Shown: positions 7,675-15,978 of the stretch, in pieces | Layout of the letters: every line of letters begins with the position of its first letter | Position numbering within the stretch: the first letter of the stretch is position 1 | Assembly: GCA_039920305.1 (NCBI GenBank) | Contig: JBDSEA010000077.1 | Coordinates: forward strand, 1-19,546 | DNA from: DASRAJ01 sp039920305 | GTDB taxonomy: Bacteria > Bacteroidota > Bacteroidia > Chitinophagales > UBA10324 | Direction of reading: 5' to 3' | Length of the DNA stretch: 19,546 nt | Made by a program: the position numbers and the translations under genes | The notes under the pieces: model-generated | Told to the model about the DNA's origin: nothing | What the model saw: only the letters and a program-made list of their open reading frames with translations | Databases searched by the model: none

Positions 7675-7703
7675 TAAAGACTAAAGACTAAAGATTAAAG
7701 ATT
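7675..7703. repeat. Four tandem copies of a 7-bp unit downstream of lon
   Basis: TAAAGAC, TAAAGAC, TAAAGAT, TAAAGAT run head to tail from 7675 to 7702, followed by TA, ending 10 nt before the lon stop codon. Two unit versions occur in pairs, as expected from slippage duplication of a diverged unit. No hairpin is formed, so this is not an intrinsic terminator. Confidence 0.85.
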
Positions 7704-7712
7704 ATTTAATTC

Positions 7713-10160
7713 CTACGCAGCCACACTCTTCACCTTTCTCACCTTATCATCAGGCTCGAGGGCAATGTCAAGAACTTCATCCATCGTATTCACATAGTGG
7801 AATTTGATGCCCTTGATAAATTCAGGATTGATTTCGGCAACATCCTTCTCATTCATTTTGCAAAGTAGAATCTCTTTCATGCCTGCCCGTTTTGCAGCAA
7901 GAATTTTTTCCTTGATGCCGCCTACGGGAAGAACTTTTCCGCGAAGGGTGATTTCCCCGGTCATCGCCAGATACTTTTTCACTTTTCTTCCGCTGTAAAT
8001 TGATGCAAGAGTGGTAAGCATCGTCACACCGGCTGAGGGCCCGTCCTTAGGAATAGCGCCTTCAGGAACGTGAATATGTACATCATGCCTGTCAACTTCT
8101 TCTGCCTTCATCCCGATTTTATCTGCATGTGATTTGATAAAAGTAAGTGCGGTGCTTGCTGATTCTTTCATCACATCACCCAGGTTGCCTGTAAGCTTAA
8201 GATTGCCCTTGCCCTTGCTCAGCATCGCTTCCACATAAAGAATTTCTCCTCCTACCGAAGTCCAGGCTAGTCCGATTGCAACGCCGGCCGGGTTTTCTTC
8301 CTGGTACATCTCAGAATCGTAGCGCTTCACACCGAGGATGCGCTGAATTTCTGTGGCAGTCAGCTCCGTGCTTCGCTTGGTATTCATCGCCACATCTTTA
8401 GCCACTGCACGCATTACACTCGCGAGCTTACGATCGAGGTCACGCACGCCACTCTCACGGGTGTAATCACTGATGATCAGTTGCAGAATGTGGTCACTGA
8501 AATGGACGTGCTTTGCCTTAAGACCGTGATCTTTCAGTTGCTTCGGGAGCAGATGCCGTCTTGCGATTTCAATTTTCTCTTCCACACTGTAGCCACTCAT
8601 CTCGATAATTTCCATTCTGTCACGAAGTGCAGGCTGAATAGTGGAAAGATTGTTGGCAGTGGCTATGAAGAGTGTTTTCGACAAATCGTATTCAAGCTCA
8701 AGATAGTTATCGAAGAAAGCGCTGTTCTGCTCGGGATCTAAAACTTCCAGAAGGGCAGAGGAGGGATCGCCCCGAAAATCAGTTCCCACCTTATCAATTT
8801 CATCAAGCATGAAAACCGGGTTCGATGATTGCGCTTTCTTTATTGATTGCACAATTCTGCCGGGCATAGCACCTATATATGTTTTGCGGTGACCGCGAAT
8901 CTCAGCCTCATCATGCAATCCACCCAGTGACATGCGCACATATTTTCTATTCAGCGCCCTCGCCACGGATTTTCCAAGCGAAGTTTTTCCCACACCCGGG
9001 GCACCCACAAAACAAAGTATGGGTGATTTCATATCACCTTTTAGCTTCAGCACTGCAAGATATTCGAGGATGCGATCCTTTACTTTATCCAGTCCAAAAT
9101 GATCCTGGTCAAGGATTTTTTTTGCCCGCTTGAGATCAAACTTATCCTTTGTAAAAGTCCCCCAGGGCAAGTCAAGAAGCACTTCAAGATAATTAAGGGT
9201 AACACCATACTCCGGCGACATCATGTTCGTACGCTCAAGCTTCTGGAGTTCTTTTTCAAAATGCTCAGCTACCTGCTTGCTCCATTTTTTCTTCTCCGCT
9301 TTCTGCCGGATGGTTTTAGCTTCCTTCTCCGCCGAATTTGATTGCCCTAATTCTTCCTGAATGGTTTTTAACTGCTGTTGCAGAAAGTAATCCTTTTGCT
9401 GCTTTTCAATATCCGTACGGACTTTATGCTGGATCTGGTTCTTCAGCTCCAGCATTTGTATTTCTGATTCGAGGTGAGCTACTACTTGTTTCGCTCTTTC
9501 CTTAAGGTCACTCTGCTCAAGAATTTTTTGCTTTTCCTTGATATCAACTGTGAGGTTATTCGCAACAAAATTGATGAGGAAGGAGGGCGAATCAATATTA
9601 CGAAGCATGATGTTGGCTTCAGTAGGTATGTTGGGTGATAGCTTGATCACGTTGACCGCCATTTCACGGATGCTCATGATGAAGGCTTCAAATTGCTTGT
9701 CTTCCTTCGGCTCCACATCTTTCAAAATTTCAATGCTTGCTTTAAAGAATGGTTCGGTCGCCACATATTCCTTAACACTGAATCTGGATTTGCCCTGGAT
9801 GATGGCCGTTGTGCTTCCATCCGGCATCTTCAGCATCTTTAAAATTTTTGCGAGTGTACCCACTATGTGAATGTCAGTAAGCAGGGGTTCTTCAACATTC
9901 GCATCGAGCTGGGCGAGAACTCCGATGATTTTATCACCTGCATATGCCTCGCGGACTGCCTTGATTGATTTATCCCGGCCAACGGTAATAGGAATCACCA
10001 CTCCCGGGAAAAGCACTGTATTTCTCAATGGAAGAATCGGAATAATATCATTGAATTTTTCATCCTTCAGGTTGCCATCTTCCTCAAGAGTTATCAGGGG
10101 CATGAACTCAATGTCCTCCTCCAATCCCTGCATACTAAATCTGAATTTTTCTTCCTTCAT
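7713..10160 (-). CDS. lon: ATP-dependent endopeptidase Lon (La), LonA type
   Basis: Lon is a hexameric AAA+ protease that degrades damaged and regulatory proteins in the cytoplasm. Domains run in the usual order over 815 residues: an N-terminal substrate-binding domain starting at about residue 40 (IPILPLRNTVLFPG), a coiled, charged linker (about 200-330), and an AAA+ module with Walker A GAPGVGKTS (Lys392) and Walker B PVFMLDEIDK. The C-terminal Ser-Lys protease domain has KDGPSAG (catalytic Ser709) and GGIKEKI (catalytic Lys752). The Ser-Lys spacing of 43 equals that of E. coli Lon. The ATG start is followed by an acidic/basic stretch of about 35 residues before the Lon domain, as in other Bacteroidota. 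The gene stands alone: 307 nt separate it from the upstream gene and 400 nt from surE. Confidence 0.97.
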   Translation of the reverse strand: MKEEKFRFSMQGLEEDIEFMPLITLEEDGNLKDEKFNDIIPILPLRNTVLFPGVVIPITVGRDKSIKAVREAYAGDKIIGVLAQLDANVEEPLLTDIHIVGTLAKILKMLKMPDGSTTAIIQGKSRFSVKEYVATEPFFKASIEILKDVEPKEDKQFEAFIMSIREMAVNVIKLSPNIPTEANIMLRNIDSPSFLINFVANNLTVDIKEKQKILEQSDLKERAKQVVAHLESEIQMLELKNQIQHKVRTDIEKQQKDYFLQQQLKTIQEELGQSNSAEKEAKTIRQKAEKKKWSKQVAEHFEKELQKLERTNMMSPEYGVTLNYLEVLLDLPWGTFTKDKFDLKRAKKILDQDHFGLDKVKDRILEYLAVLKLKGDMKSPILCFVGAPGVGKTSLGKSVARALNRKYVRMSLGGLHDEAEIRGHRKTYIGAMPGRIVQSIKKAQSSNPVFMLDEIDKVGTDFRGDPSSALLEVLDPEQNSAFFDNYLELEYDLSKTLFIATANNLSTIQPALRDRMEIIEMSGYSVEEKIEIARRHLLPKQLKDHGLKAKHVHFSDHILQLIISDYTRESGVRDLDRKLASVMRAVAKDVAMNTKRSTELTATEIQRILGVKRYDSEMYQEENPAGVAIGLAWTSVGGEILYVEAMLSKGKGNLKLTGNLGDVMKESASTALTFIKSHADKIGMKAEEVDRHDVHIHVPEGAIPKDGPSAGVTMLTTLASIYSGRKVKKYLAMTGEITLRGKVLPVGGIKEKILAAKRAGMKEILLCKMNEKDVAEINPEFIKGIKFHYVNTMDEVLDIALEPDDKVRKVKSVAA

Positions 10161-10179
10161 GTAGGGGGTGTTAAAAAAT

Positions 10180-10187
10180 TAAAGTTA
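10180..10187 (-). promoter_or_regulatory. Possible -7 box of lon
   Basis: On the minus strand, TAACTTTA matches TAnnTTTG at 7 of 8 positions and lies 19 nt before the lon ATG. No -33 element is seen at the spacing used elsewhere in the window. No heat-shock operator is evident. Confidence 0.3.
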
Positions 10188-10467
10188 CGACCTGCGTTAA
10201 ATATGGTGAAGAATTTCAAAAGGATGCGCAAAATGACTCGCAAATTTGGATTCTCAGAAATTTTGAATCACCGTGTTTCAAATATCCCGCCATGCAAATA
10301 TTATCGTTCATTGCAACCACTATTGACAAAATGATACCTGATTAGAATGTTATTATAGACAATCAGTCGGCATGGGGGAAATTTTGGCTGAAAAGAATGC
10401 GCTGCCGCAATTTAAAAATCTGTTTGACCTTTCATTATTCATTTTTATGCAAGCAAAGTGTGGTTAT
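10188..10467. other. Gap between the retropepsin-like gene and lon
   Basis: About 280 nt without a supported gene. A plus-strand frame of 43 codons plus stop (ATG 10203, TGA 10332-10334) encodes a very basic peptide starting MVKNFKRMRKMTRKFGFSE, but it has no promoter box or recognised family. The rest is AT-rich with short T-runs and no clear terminator. Confidence 0.3.
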
Positions 10468-10908
10468 TTATGATGTAATTGATTTAAGTTTCAGCTGACA
10501 CCTTTTAAAATTAATAACAGCATCAAATTCTACGAGTAGGTCACAACCGATTACGCCGTGAATGGCCACGAGGTTGATCAGTGAATACGTCTCATTAACA
10601 TGGCTGAGGTCCAATACAGCTATTTTGAAGGATGGTATTTCAAGCCCGCCAATTTTCAGGAGTGTGATTTCAGTAAATTCCGACTGAATGGTATTGGTAC
10701 CAACTCCTGTAGTGAGTTGCTCATTTGCCTCAAGCCGGAAATGTGAAAAATGATCAGCCATTAATGCTTTATCAAACACTGTTTTAGATGCACCAGTGTC
10801 AATGAGCAATCGAAGGGAGTGATTACCTAACCGGGCGGCTACAAACAAGTGATAACCTTCTTCCTGCAGGTTCACCACTTCAATCGGAATTATTATCTTT
10901 TTTGACAT
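10468..10908 (-). CDS. Retropepsin-like (clan AA) aspartic protease
   Basis: The 146 residues have one active-site motif, LLIDTGASKTVFD, with catalytic Asp37, followed later by HGVIGCDLL, the hydrophobic-hydrophobic-Gly element that supports the active site in retropepsin folds. A single motif means it would work as a homodimer. There is no signal peptide or membrane helix, so it is probably cytoplasmic. Its substrate is unknown. It lies 56 nt downstream of mdh on the same strand. A weak -7-like TACCTTTT (10925-10918) precedes the ATG, so it may share the mdh transcript or have its own weak promoter. Confidence 0.85.
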   Translation of the reverse strand: MSKKIIIPIEVVNLQEEGYHLFVAARLGNHSLRLLIDTGASKTVFDKALMADHFSHFRLEANEQLTTGVGTNTIQSEFTEITLLKIGGLEIPSFKIAVLDLSHVNETYSLINLVAIHGVIGCDLLVEFDAVINFKRCQLKLKSITS

Positions 10909-10964
10909 GGACTCTATAAAAGGTACGTCCTGGATGAAGAGTTACCCCGATAATTTGGTTGAGC

Positions 10965-11900
10965 TTAAATAATTTTCATTTTATCCAGCACATCCATCAC
11001 TTCGTGTACAGCCGCGGCTGATGCATTAAGCAATTCCATTTCTGACTCATTTAATTGAAGGATAATGATTCCTTCAATGCCGTTTTTACCAAGCTTTACC
11101 GGTACACCGAGGTAGGTATTTTTAAAGCCGTATTCGCCATTCAGCAGCGCACAGCATGGAAATATTCTTTTCTCATCCTTGATAATAGCCTCCACCATTT
11201 GTGCCGCCGCAGCTCCAGGTGCATACCATGCAGATGTACCAAGCAGATTAACAATCTCACCACCCCCTTTTTTGGTACGCTCGATAATGGCACTGAGCTG
11301 ATCAGGTGAAATCATTTCAGTAACCGGAATGCCGCTCACGGTAGTATAGCGCGGTAGCGGAACCATAGTATCACCGTGCCCGCCCATTAATATTGCCTGA
11401 ATGTCTTTTGGTGAGCAATTCAGTGCCTCTGCGAGAAATGCTTTGTACCGCGCGGTATCAAGTATGCCCGCCATACCAAAAACTTTTGATGAAGGAGCTT
11501 TTGCCGTAAGATAAGCACAGTAGGTCATCACATCAAGGGGATTGGATACCACAATGATGATGGTATCGGGGGAATGCTTAATGATATTTTCTGTTACTGA
11601 TTTTACAATTCCCGCATTCGTCGAAATCAGGTCATCACGGCTCATTCCAGGCTTGCGGGGTAACCCCGAGGTGATTACCACCACTTGTGAGCCGGCTGTG
11701 GATTCATAATTATTTGTTACTCCTTTAACTCTTGTGCTGGAATTATTAATATGTGAAGTCTGCCAGATATCAAGAGCTTTTCCCTCGGCTGTCCCTTCCT
11801 TGATGTCCAGCAAGATCACTTCCTGTACAAAATCGCCCTGCGCTATCACATTGGCACAGGTGGCTCCCACATTTCCGGCGCCTACAACAGTAATTTTCAT
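10965..11900 (-). CDS. mdh: Malate dehydrogenase (NAD-dependent, LDH-like)
   Basis: This enzyme interconverts malate and oxaloacetate in the TCA cycle. The 311 residues show the Rossmann loop GAGNVG (7-12), NAD-selecting Asp32 in LLDIKEG, and substrate arginines Arg82 and Arg88 in the mobile loop GLPRKPGMSRDD. They also show VSNPLD with Asn120, Asp148/Arg151 in GILDTAR and catalytic His175 in GGHGDTMVP. Arg82 with the PRKPGMSR loop indicates malate rather than lactate specificity. The length and start are normal for the lactate-dehydrogenase-like MDH group of Bacteroidota. A perfect -7 box lies 38 nt upstream of the ATG. Confidence 0.96.
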   Translation of the reverse strand: MKITVVGAGNVGATCANVIAQGDFVQEVILLDIKEGTAEGKALDIWQTSHINNSSTRVKGVTNNYESTAGSQVVVITSGLPRKPGMSRDDLISTNAGIVKSVTENIIKHSPDTIIIVVSNPLDVMTYCAYLTAKAPSSKVFGMAGILDTARYKAFLAEALNCSPKDIQAILMGGHGDTMVPLPRYTTVSGIPVTEMISPDQLSAIIERTKKGGGEIVNLLGTSAWYAPGAAAAQMVEAIIKDEKRIFPCCALLNGEYGFKNTYLGVPVKLGKNGIEGIIILQLNESEMELLNASAAAVHEVMDVLDKMKII

Positions 11901-11938
11901 TTGACTAATATAGTTTTGATTTGAAGAAAATGAAAGTG

Positions 11939-11946
11939 CAAATGTA
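11939..11946 (-). promoter_or_regulatory. -7 box of the mdh promoter
   Basis: On the minus strand, TACATTTG is a perfect TAnnTTTG box and would give a 5' leader of about 35 nt. I see no TTTG-like -33 element at 16-21 nt, so the promoter may be weak or activator-dependent. Confidence 0.45.
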
Positions 11947-12073
11947 ACAGCGGATCATTGACCACTGCCTGAATTTTTTCAAGGCATCATTCTCAAATAT
12001 CTATAAATTGAATGCTGCGGATTTCTTAAACCAAAAGATTTAATTTACCTGTTCAGGATGATGATAACATCAA

Positions 12074-12086
12074 ATCACGGCGTGAT
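12074..12086. promoter_or_regulatory. Perfect 13-bp palindrome, candidate operator
   Basis: ATCACG-G-CGTGAT has 6-bp arms around one base and lies 47 nt before the ATG of the T9SS cargo gene, in the divergent region with mdh. The arm length, odd centre and position would suit a dimeric transcription factor. The rest of the 233-nt divergent region shows no clear plus-strand promoter close to the gene; a TAGTTTTG box at 11911-11918 lies about 215 nt upstream. Confidence 0.35.
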
Positions 12087-12133
12087 GGTTTAATTTGGCT
12101 GCTATCAATTTCTGCAAATCAAATATTTATATC

Positions 12134-14518
12134 ATGAAAAATATTTTACCCTTCTTTATTTTATCATCCCTTCTGCTGACGGATCTGCAGGCACAGGACT
12201 TTAACATGCAGTTCCGAAGCAACGTACCCTACCCGGGCTATACTTGCTCCAGTGAATGGGGATATGTTGATAATTCAGGAAATGAATACGCCCTGGTTGG
12301 AACTTCATTTGGTGTCTCCATTGTAGACATCACCAATCCCGATAGTCCGAAGGTTAAGTTTGATATTATACATACAAGCAGCTTCTGGCGTGAAATAAAA
12401 ACCTATGGCTATTACGCATATGCCACCAATGAAGATGGGGGCGGCTTACTCGTGATGGATCTTTCTCAGCTCCCTGATACAGTCATACAATATTCATTTA
12501 TATTCACTGATCAGAATGGTTACCAGCAAACTGATGGTCATGAATTATGGATTGATGAGCATGGCCGGCTCTACATCTTTGGTGGTTCCTACTGGAGCGG
12601 CGGCGCCACCATGTTTGACTTAACTGTTGATCCCATTAATCCGCCTTTTGTAGGTGCTTATGAGAATCATTACATCCACAGCGGATTCGTAAGGGGTGAT
12701 ACGCTCTGGGCTTCAGAAATTTTTGATGGCCAGGTGGAAGCAGTAAATGTTTCAGATCCTGCTAACAGCCTACTGATGTCATCATTTTATACGCCCAGTT
12801 ATTTTACACACAATGCATGGCCTACCCACAATAATCATTATCTTTTTACAACTGACGAAGTTTCAGGAGCTTTCGTAACTTCTTTTGATGTTTCTGATCT
12901 CAATAATGTTACGGAGCTTGATCGTGTTCAATCCCATCCGGGGACTAGCGTAATTCCTCACAATGTGCATCTGCTCAATGATACGTTCGCAGTTACCGCA
13001 TATTACTGCGATGGAGTGGTGGTATTTGATGTGGCGGAACCCGATAACATGATCAAGGTTGCGTCGTATGATACCTGGCCATTCACTTGTTATGGTTATA
13101 ATGGTACGTGGGGAGCATATCCATATCTGCCATCAGGAAACCTGATACTTTCAAATATTGAAGACGGTTTATTTGTACTTACCCCCACCTATGTGCAGGC
13201 ATGCCGGCTTGAAGGAAAAGTTACTGACAGCCTTACAGGAATACCATTGATTAATGCAAAGGTTCAGATGACTGGTGCTGAGGAATATGACTACACTGAC
13301 CTCAGCGGGGTTTACAAAACAGGTACCGGCATTGCAGGAACGTATGGTGTTAAGGTTACCTATCCGGGATATGAAACAAAAGTGATTAACAACATTTTAC
13401 TTGAGAATGGTATAACAACTGTATTGGATATTCAGCTAAAGCAGAGCACTGTGATTACATTGAATGGTACTGTGGTTGATTCTGCCACAAATTATGCTGT
13501 TCCATTTGCTCATCTTCACTTTGATGATGAGGTAGGATTTACTTATGATGTTACCGCAGATGCATCAGGAAACTTTTCAATAGCGGATTTCAACACAAAT
13601 GCCTATGCCATATATGCAGGTAAATGGGGGCATGAAACCCGCAAAGATTCTGCGTGGATTTCCATATCATTAAATTCTCTTCTAATAAAAATACCGCGTG
13701 GATACTATGATGATTTTTTGTTCGATGAAGGATGGACAACTACGGGTAATGTGATTTCAGGTAGCTGGCAGCGGGCAAATCCGATCGGTACTGACACACT
13801 ATACTCATCCTATAATCCCTACGCGGATGTTATAGGTGATTTTGGAAATGAATGCCTTGTTACAGGCAACAACAGTTCTTATGCTGATGCAGATGATGTG
13901 GATGGCGGATATACCACCATTACCTCACCCATTTTTGATCTAAGCTTTTATGCCGATCCGCACATAAAATATATCTACTGGTTTTCTACATCGAATGATT
14001 CCATTGGCAATGATTCCATGATTGTATTTCTTTCCAATGGCATCATCACAGTACCGGTTAAAGAATATAGCCTGGTGAATGCGCCTCAGGCACAATGGGT
14101 ACCGGATGCATTCACTGTGTCGGATTTTATTCAGCCTACTAATAATATGACGGTTGCATTTTATGTTTCAGATCATCCTGCTGAAAATATATTGGAGGCT
14201 GGGATTGATCAATTTGTAGTGACTGGAAATATGCTTTCAAGCGGAATGGAAGTTTCCGCGTCAGGGCATTTTTTGTCGGTTTTCCCTAATCCCTTTAATC
14301 AAACTGCTATCATTCAGTATGACGTGTCTGCCCATAGCGGAAGGAATTTCACCCTTGAAGTTTTCGATGTCATAGGAACTAAGTTATTGGAGATCCATCT
14401 AAAGGAATTATCTGGAGCTGTTACCCTCCGGAATGATTTTGCTGATGGAATGTATGTTGTAAAGCTTGCCGCAGATGGAAGGATCGTTGATCATCTTAAA
14501 GTGGTTAAATCGCAGTGA
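12134..14518 (+). CDS. T9SS-secreted choice-of-anchor B family protein
   Basis: This is a large exported protein of 794 residues. I chose ATG 12134 because it directly opens a Sec signal peptide (MKNILPFFILSSLLL, cleavage after AQA-Q near residue 21). The frame extends 13 codons further to an ATG at 12095, which would bury the signal. Domains: residues about 25-350 carry LVIVD-type beta-propeller repeats (GVSIVDITNPDSPK, GGLLVMDLSQLPD, FVTSFDVSDLNNVTE, GVVVFDVAEPDNM), characteristic of the choice-of-anchor B group. Two carboxypeptidase-regulatory-like modules follow (about 356-440 and 442-520), then a jelly-roll/MAM-like domain (about 523-700, opening YYDDFLFDEGW). A type A T9SS sorting domain (about 712-794, SVFPNPFNQT...GMYVVKLAADG) should direct outer-membrane transit and surface attachment or release. 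No catalytic motif is evident, and its ligand is unknown. Confidence 0.93.
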   Translation: MKNILPFFILSSLLLTDLQAQDFNMQFRSNVPYPGYTCSSEWGYVDNSGNEYALVGTSFGVSIVDITNPDSPKVKFDIIHTSSFWREIKTYGYYAYATNEDGGGLLVMDLSQLPDTVIQYSFIFTDQNGYQQTDGHELWIDEHGRLYIFGGSYWSGGATMFDLTVDPINPPFVGAYENHYIHSGFVRGDTLWASEIFDGQVEAVNVSDPANSLLMSSFYTPSYFTHNAWPTHNNHYLFTTDEVSGAFVTSFDVSDLNNVTELDRVQSHPGTSVIPHNVHLLNDTFAVTAYYCDGVVVFDVAEPDNMIKVASYDTWPFTCYGYNGTWGAYPYLPSGNLILSNIEDGLFVLTPTYVQACRLEGKVTDSLTGIPLINAKVQMTGAEEYDYTDLSGVYKTGTGIAGTYGVKVTYPGYETKVINNILLENGITTVLDIQLKQSTVITLNGTVVDSATNYAVPFAHLHFDDEVGFTYDVTADASGNFSIADFNTNAYAIYAGKWGHETRKDSAWISISLNSLLIKIPRGYYDDFLFDEGWTTTGNVISGSWQRANPIGTDTLYSSYNPYADVIGDFGNECLVTGNNSSYADADDVDGGYTTITSPIFDLSFYADPHIKYIYWFSTSNDSIGNDSMIVFLSNGIITVPVKEYSLVNAPQAQWVPDAFTVSDFIQPTNNMTVAFYVSDHPAENILEAGIDQFVVTGNMLSSGMEVSASGHFLSVFPNPFNQTAIIQYDVSAHSGRNFTLEVFDVIGTKLLEIHLKELSGAVTLRNDFADGMYVVKLAADGRIVDHLKVVKSQ

Positions 14519-14597
14519 TGTCAGCATGATATTCGGGACTAATGGGACTCCCAGGTCGTACGGATAATTAGTATTTCACTCAATCATTTCTGATCCG

Positions 14598-14984
14598 CTA
14601 TGATGACCTGTGGCCGGTCCGGAAAAAAGAAACCGTCAACAGGAGCCATCCGGCAATAAGGCACAGGCCACCAAGCGGGGTAATCATACCTGCAGCGCCC
14701 AGAGCAGAATTAATAGCGAGAACATACAGGCTTCCGGAGAACAGAATGATGCCACTTAAAAACAGATAGCCTGCTGCTATCAGGAATTTACTTTTATTTT
14801 TTTCAATGAGAATACCGCAGATGATTAAAGCAAAGGAGTGATAAAACTGGTATTCAACTGCAGTATGAAATATCCTGAGATTTTCTTCAGTCAATACAGA
14901 TCTTAATCCGTGAGCAGCAAAGGCGCCAAGGATCACCCCGGTTGCTCCGCCAATGGTGCCGGTAGCTAAAAAGATGTTTTTCAT
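14598..14984 (-). CDS. DUF423 family small membrane protein
   Basis: The 128 residues form four hydrophobic segments. The N-terminal signature ATGTIGGATGVILGAFAAHG, followed by FHTAVEYQFYHSFALI, is that of the DUF423 (YgdD-like) family of inner-membrane proteins, whose function is not established. Length and start are typical. It is transcribed away from the adenosyltransferase gene, with an 85-nt divergent spacer. A near-match -7 box on the minus strand (TACATTCG) is weak. Confidence 0.9.
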   Translation of the reverse strand: MKNIFLATGTIGGATGVILGAFAAHGLRSVLTEENLRIFHTAVEYQFYHSFALIICGILIEKNKSKFLIAAGYLFLSGIILFSGSLYVLAINSALGAAGMITPLGGLCLIAGWLLLTVSFFRTGHRSS

Positions 14985-15069
14985 TACAAGGTAATAATGC
15001 CCGAATGTAGATCATGAGAAATGATTTGCTTTGTGAATCAAGGAAACAACCACAATTTTAGTCAGCGTT

Positions 15070-15618
15070 ATGAAAATATACACACGTAAGGGTGATGCCG
15101 GCACCACCCAGCTTATTGGCGGTACCCGTGTTCCTAAGCATCATTTGCGCATCGAATCCTATGGTACCGTTGATGAATTAAATTCCTGGCTTGGATTAAT
15201 CAGAGACTCATTTAATGATGATCATTCAAAGCAGATGTTAAAGGATATCCAGGACCGCCTGTTTACACTTGGTTCACGGCTGGCAAGTGATCCTGATGCC
15301 TCGCGTATGCAGTTGCCGGATATGAGTGAGGAGGATGTTACGAAGCTTGAAAATGAAATGGATAGTATGAATGAGGCAATCCCTGAATTGAAATCTTTTG
15401 TATTGCCTGGAGGAAATACCGCGAATTCCATATGTCACATTGCACGCTGTGTTTGCAGAAGAGCGGAGCGGCTTGCTTCTCAATTAAATGAACAGCGGGA
15501 AACAGAGCCACTCATTTTAAAATACCTCAACCGGCTTTCTGATTACCTTTTTGTGCTTGCAAGATACATTTCCTTCATTTCAGGGAGTGAGGAAATTGCC
15601 TGGAAGCCCCGACTGTAG
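15070..15618 (+). CDS. pduO: PduO-type cob(I)alamin / cob(I)yrinate adenosyltransferase
   Basis: This cytoplasmic trimeric enzyme transfers the adenosyl group of ATP to cob(I)alamin (or cob(I)yrinic acid diamide), making coenzyme B12. The 182 residues have the N-terminal ATP-binding TRKGDAGTTQLIGG, then YGTVDELNSWLGL, the LPGGNTANSICHIARCVCRRAERL block with the active-site arginines, and LNRLSDYLFVLARY at the C-terminus. All are family signatures and the length is standard. No cobalamin biosynthesis gene is adjacent, so it most likely serves salvage for a B12-dependent enzyme encoded elsewhere, such as methylmalonyl-CoA mutase. I see no B12 riboswitch in the short upstream spacer. Confidence 0.93.
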   Translation: MKIYTRKGDAGTTQLIGGTRVPKHHLRIESYGTVDELNSWLGLIRDSFNDDHSKQMLKDIQDRLFTLGSRLASDPDASRMQLPDMSEEDVTKLENEMDSMNEAIPELKSFVLPGGNTANSICHIARCVCRRAERLASQLNEQRETEPLILKYLNRLSDYLFVLARYISFISGSEEIAWKPRL

Positions 15619-15666
15619 CCACTTTCATGATGTTTATTAAAGCTTCAGGATATCATGGTAATAAAT

Positions 15667-15696
15667 TTTGTCAATTGAAGTATTCGGTTACTTTTG
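15667..15696 (+). promoter_or_regulatory. Textbook Bacteroidota promoter of the DUF2795-like gene
   Basis: TTTG (15667-15670), an 18-nt spacer and TACTTTTG (15689-15696) match both consensus boxes exactly. The ATG at 15728 follows 31 nt after the -7 box. Because the -33 box covers the TTG at 15668, that upstream start codon cannot be the one used from this promoter. Confidence 0.75.
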
Positions 15697-15727
15697 CGGA
15701 AAATTAAACCTCCTCCCTAAGAAAAAA

Positions 15728-15949
15728 ATGTATTGGACTTTAGAACTTGCCAGTTACCTTGAAGATGCTCCATGGCCTGCTACAAAAGATGAATTAATTG
15801 ATTTTGGCATTCGCTCTGGCTCCCCGGTGGAAGTGATAGAGAACCTGCAGGAACTCGAGGATGAAGCAGAGGTGTATGAGGGTATTGAAGACATATGGCC
15901 TGACTATCCTACCCACGATGATTTCTTTTTCAATGAGGATGAATATTAA
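15728..15949 (+). CDS. DUF2795-like small acidic protein
   Basis: The 73-residue protein starting MYWTLELASYLEDAPWPATK is nearly identical in form to a small protein widespread in Bacteroidota and assigned, from memory, to the DUF2795 group. The segment APWPATKDELIDFGIRSG (conserved DELI.F.I..G) and the phrase VIENLQELEDE look like a compact helical domain. The C-terminal part is strongly acidic and aromatic (DIWPDYPTHDDFFFNEDEY). Function is unknown. I chose ATG 15728 over an in-frame TTG at 15668: the 20 extra codons read through the promoter and are not protein-like. It is convergent with the glycosyltransferase gene, with 29 nt between stops. Confidence 0.9.
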   Translation: MYWTLELASYLEDAPWPATKDELIDFGIRSGSPVEVIENLQELEDEAEVYEGIEDIWPDYPTHDDFFFNEDEY

Positions 15950-15978
15950 AGTATCCCTTCAGCTGATCAGGAAAATAT

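Noticed and set aside
8481..10164. Several plus-strand frames opposite lon
   Set aside because: All are antisense shadows of an intact Lon reading frame; no starts, boxes or domains support them.
12095..12133. Upstream ATG for the T9SS cargo protein
   Set aside because: It would put 13 residues in front of a complete signal peptide; ATG 12134 opens the signal directly.
14519..14597. TGGGA-C-TCCCA near 14545-14555 as a terminator of the T9SS gene
   Set aside because: A one-base centre cannot form a hairpin loop with this stem, and no T-run follows.
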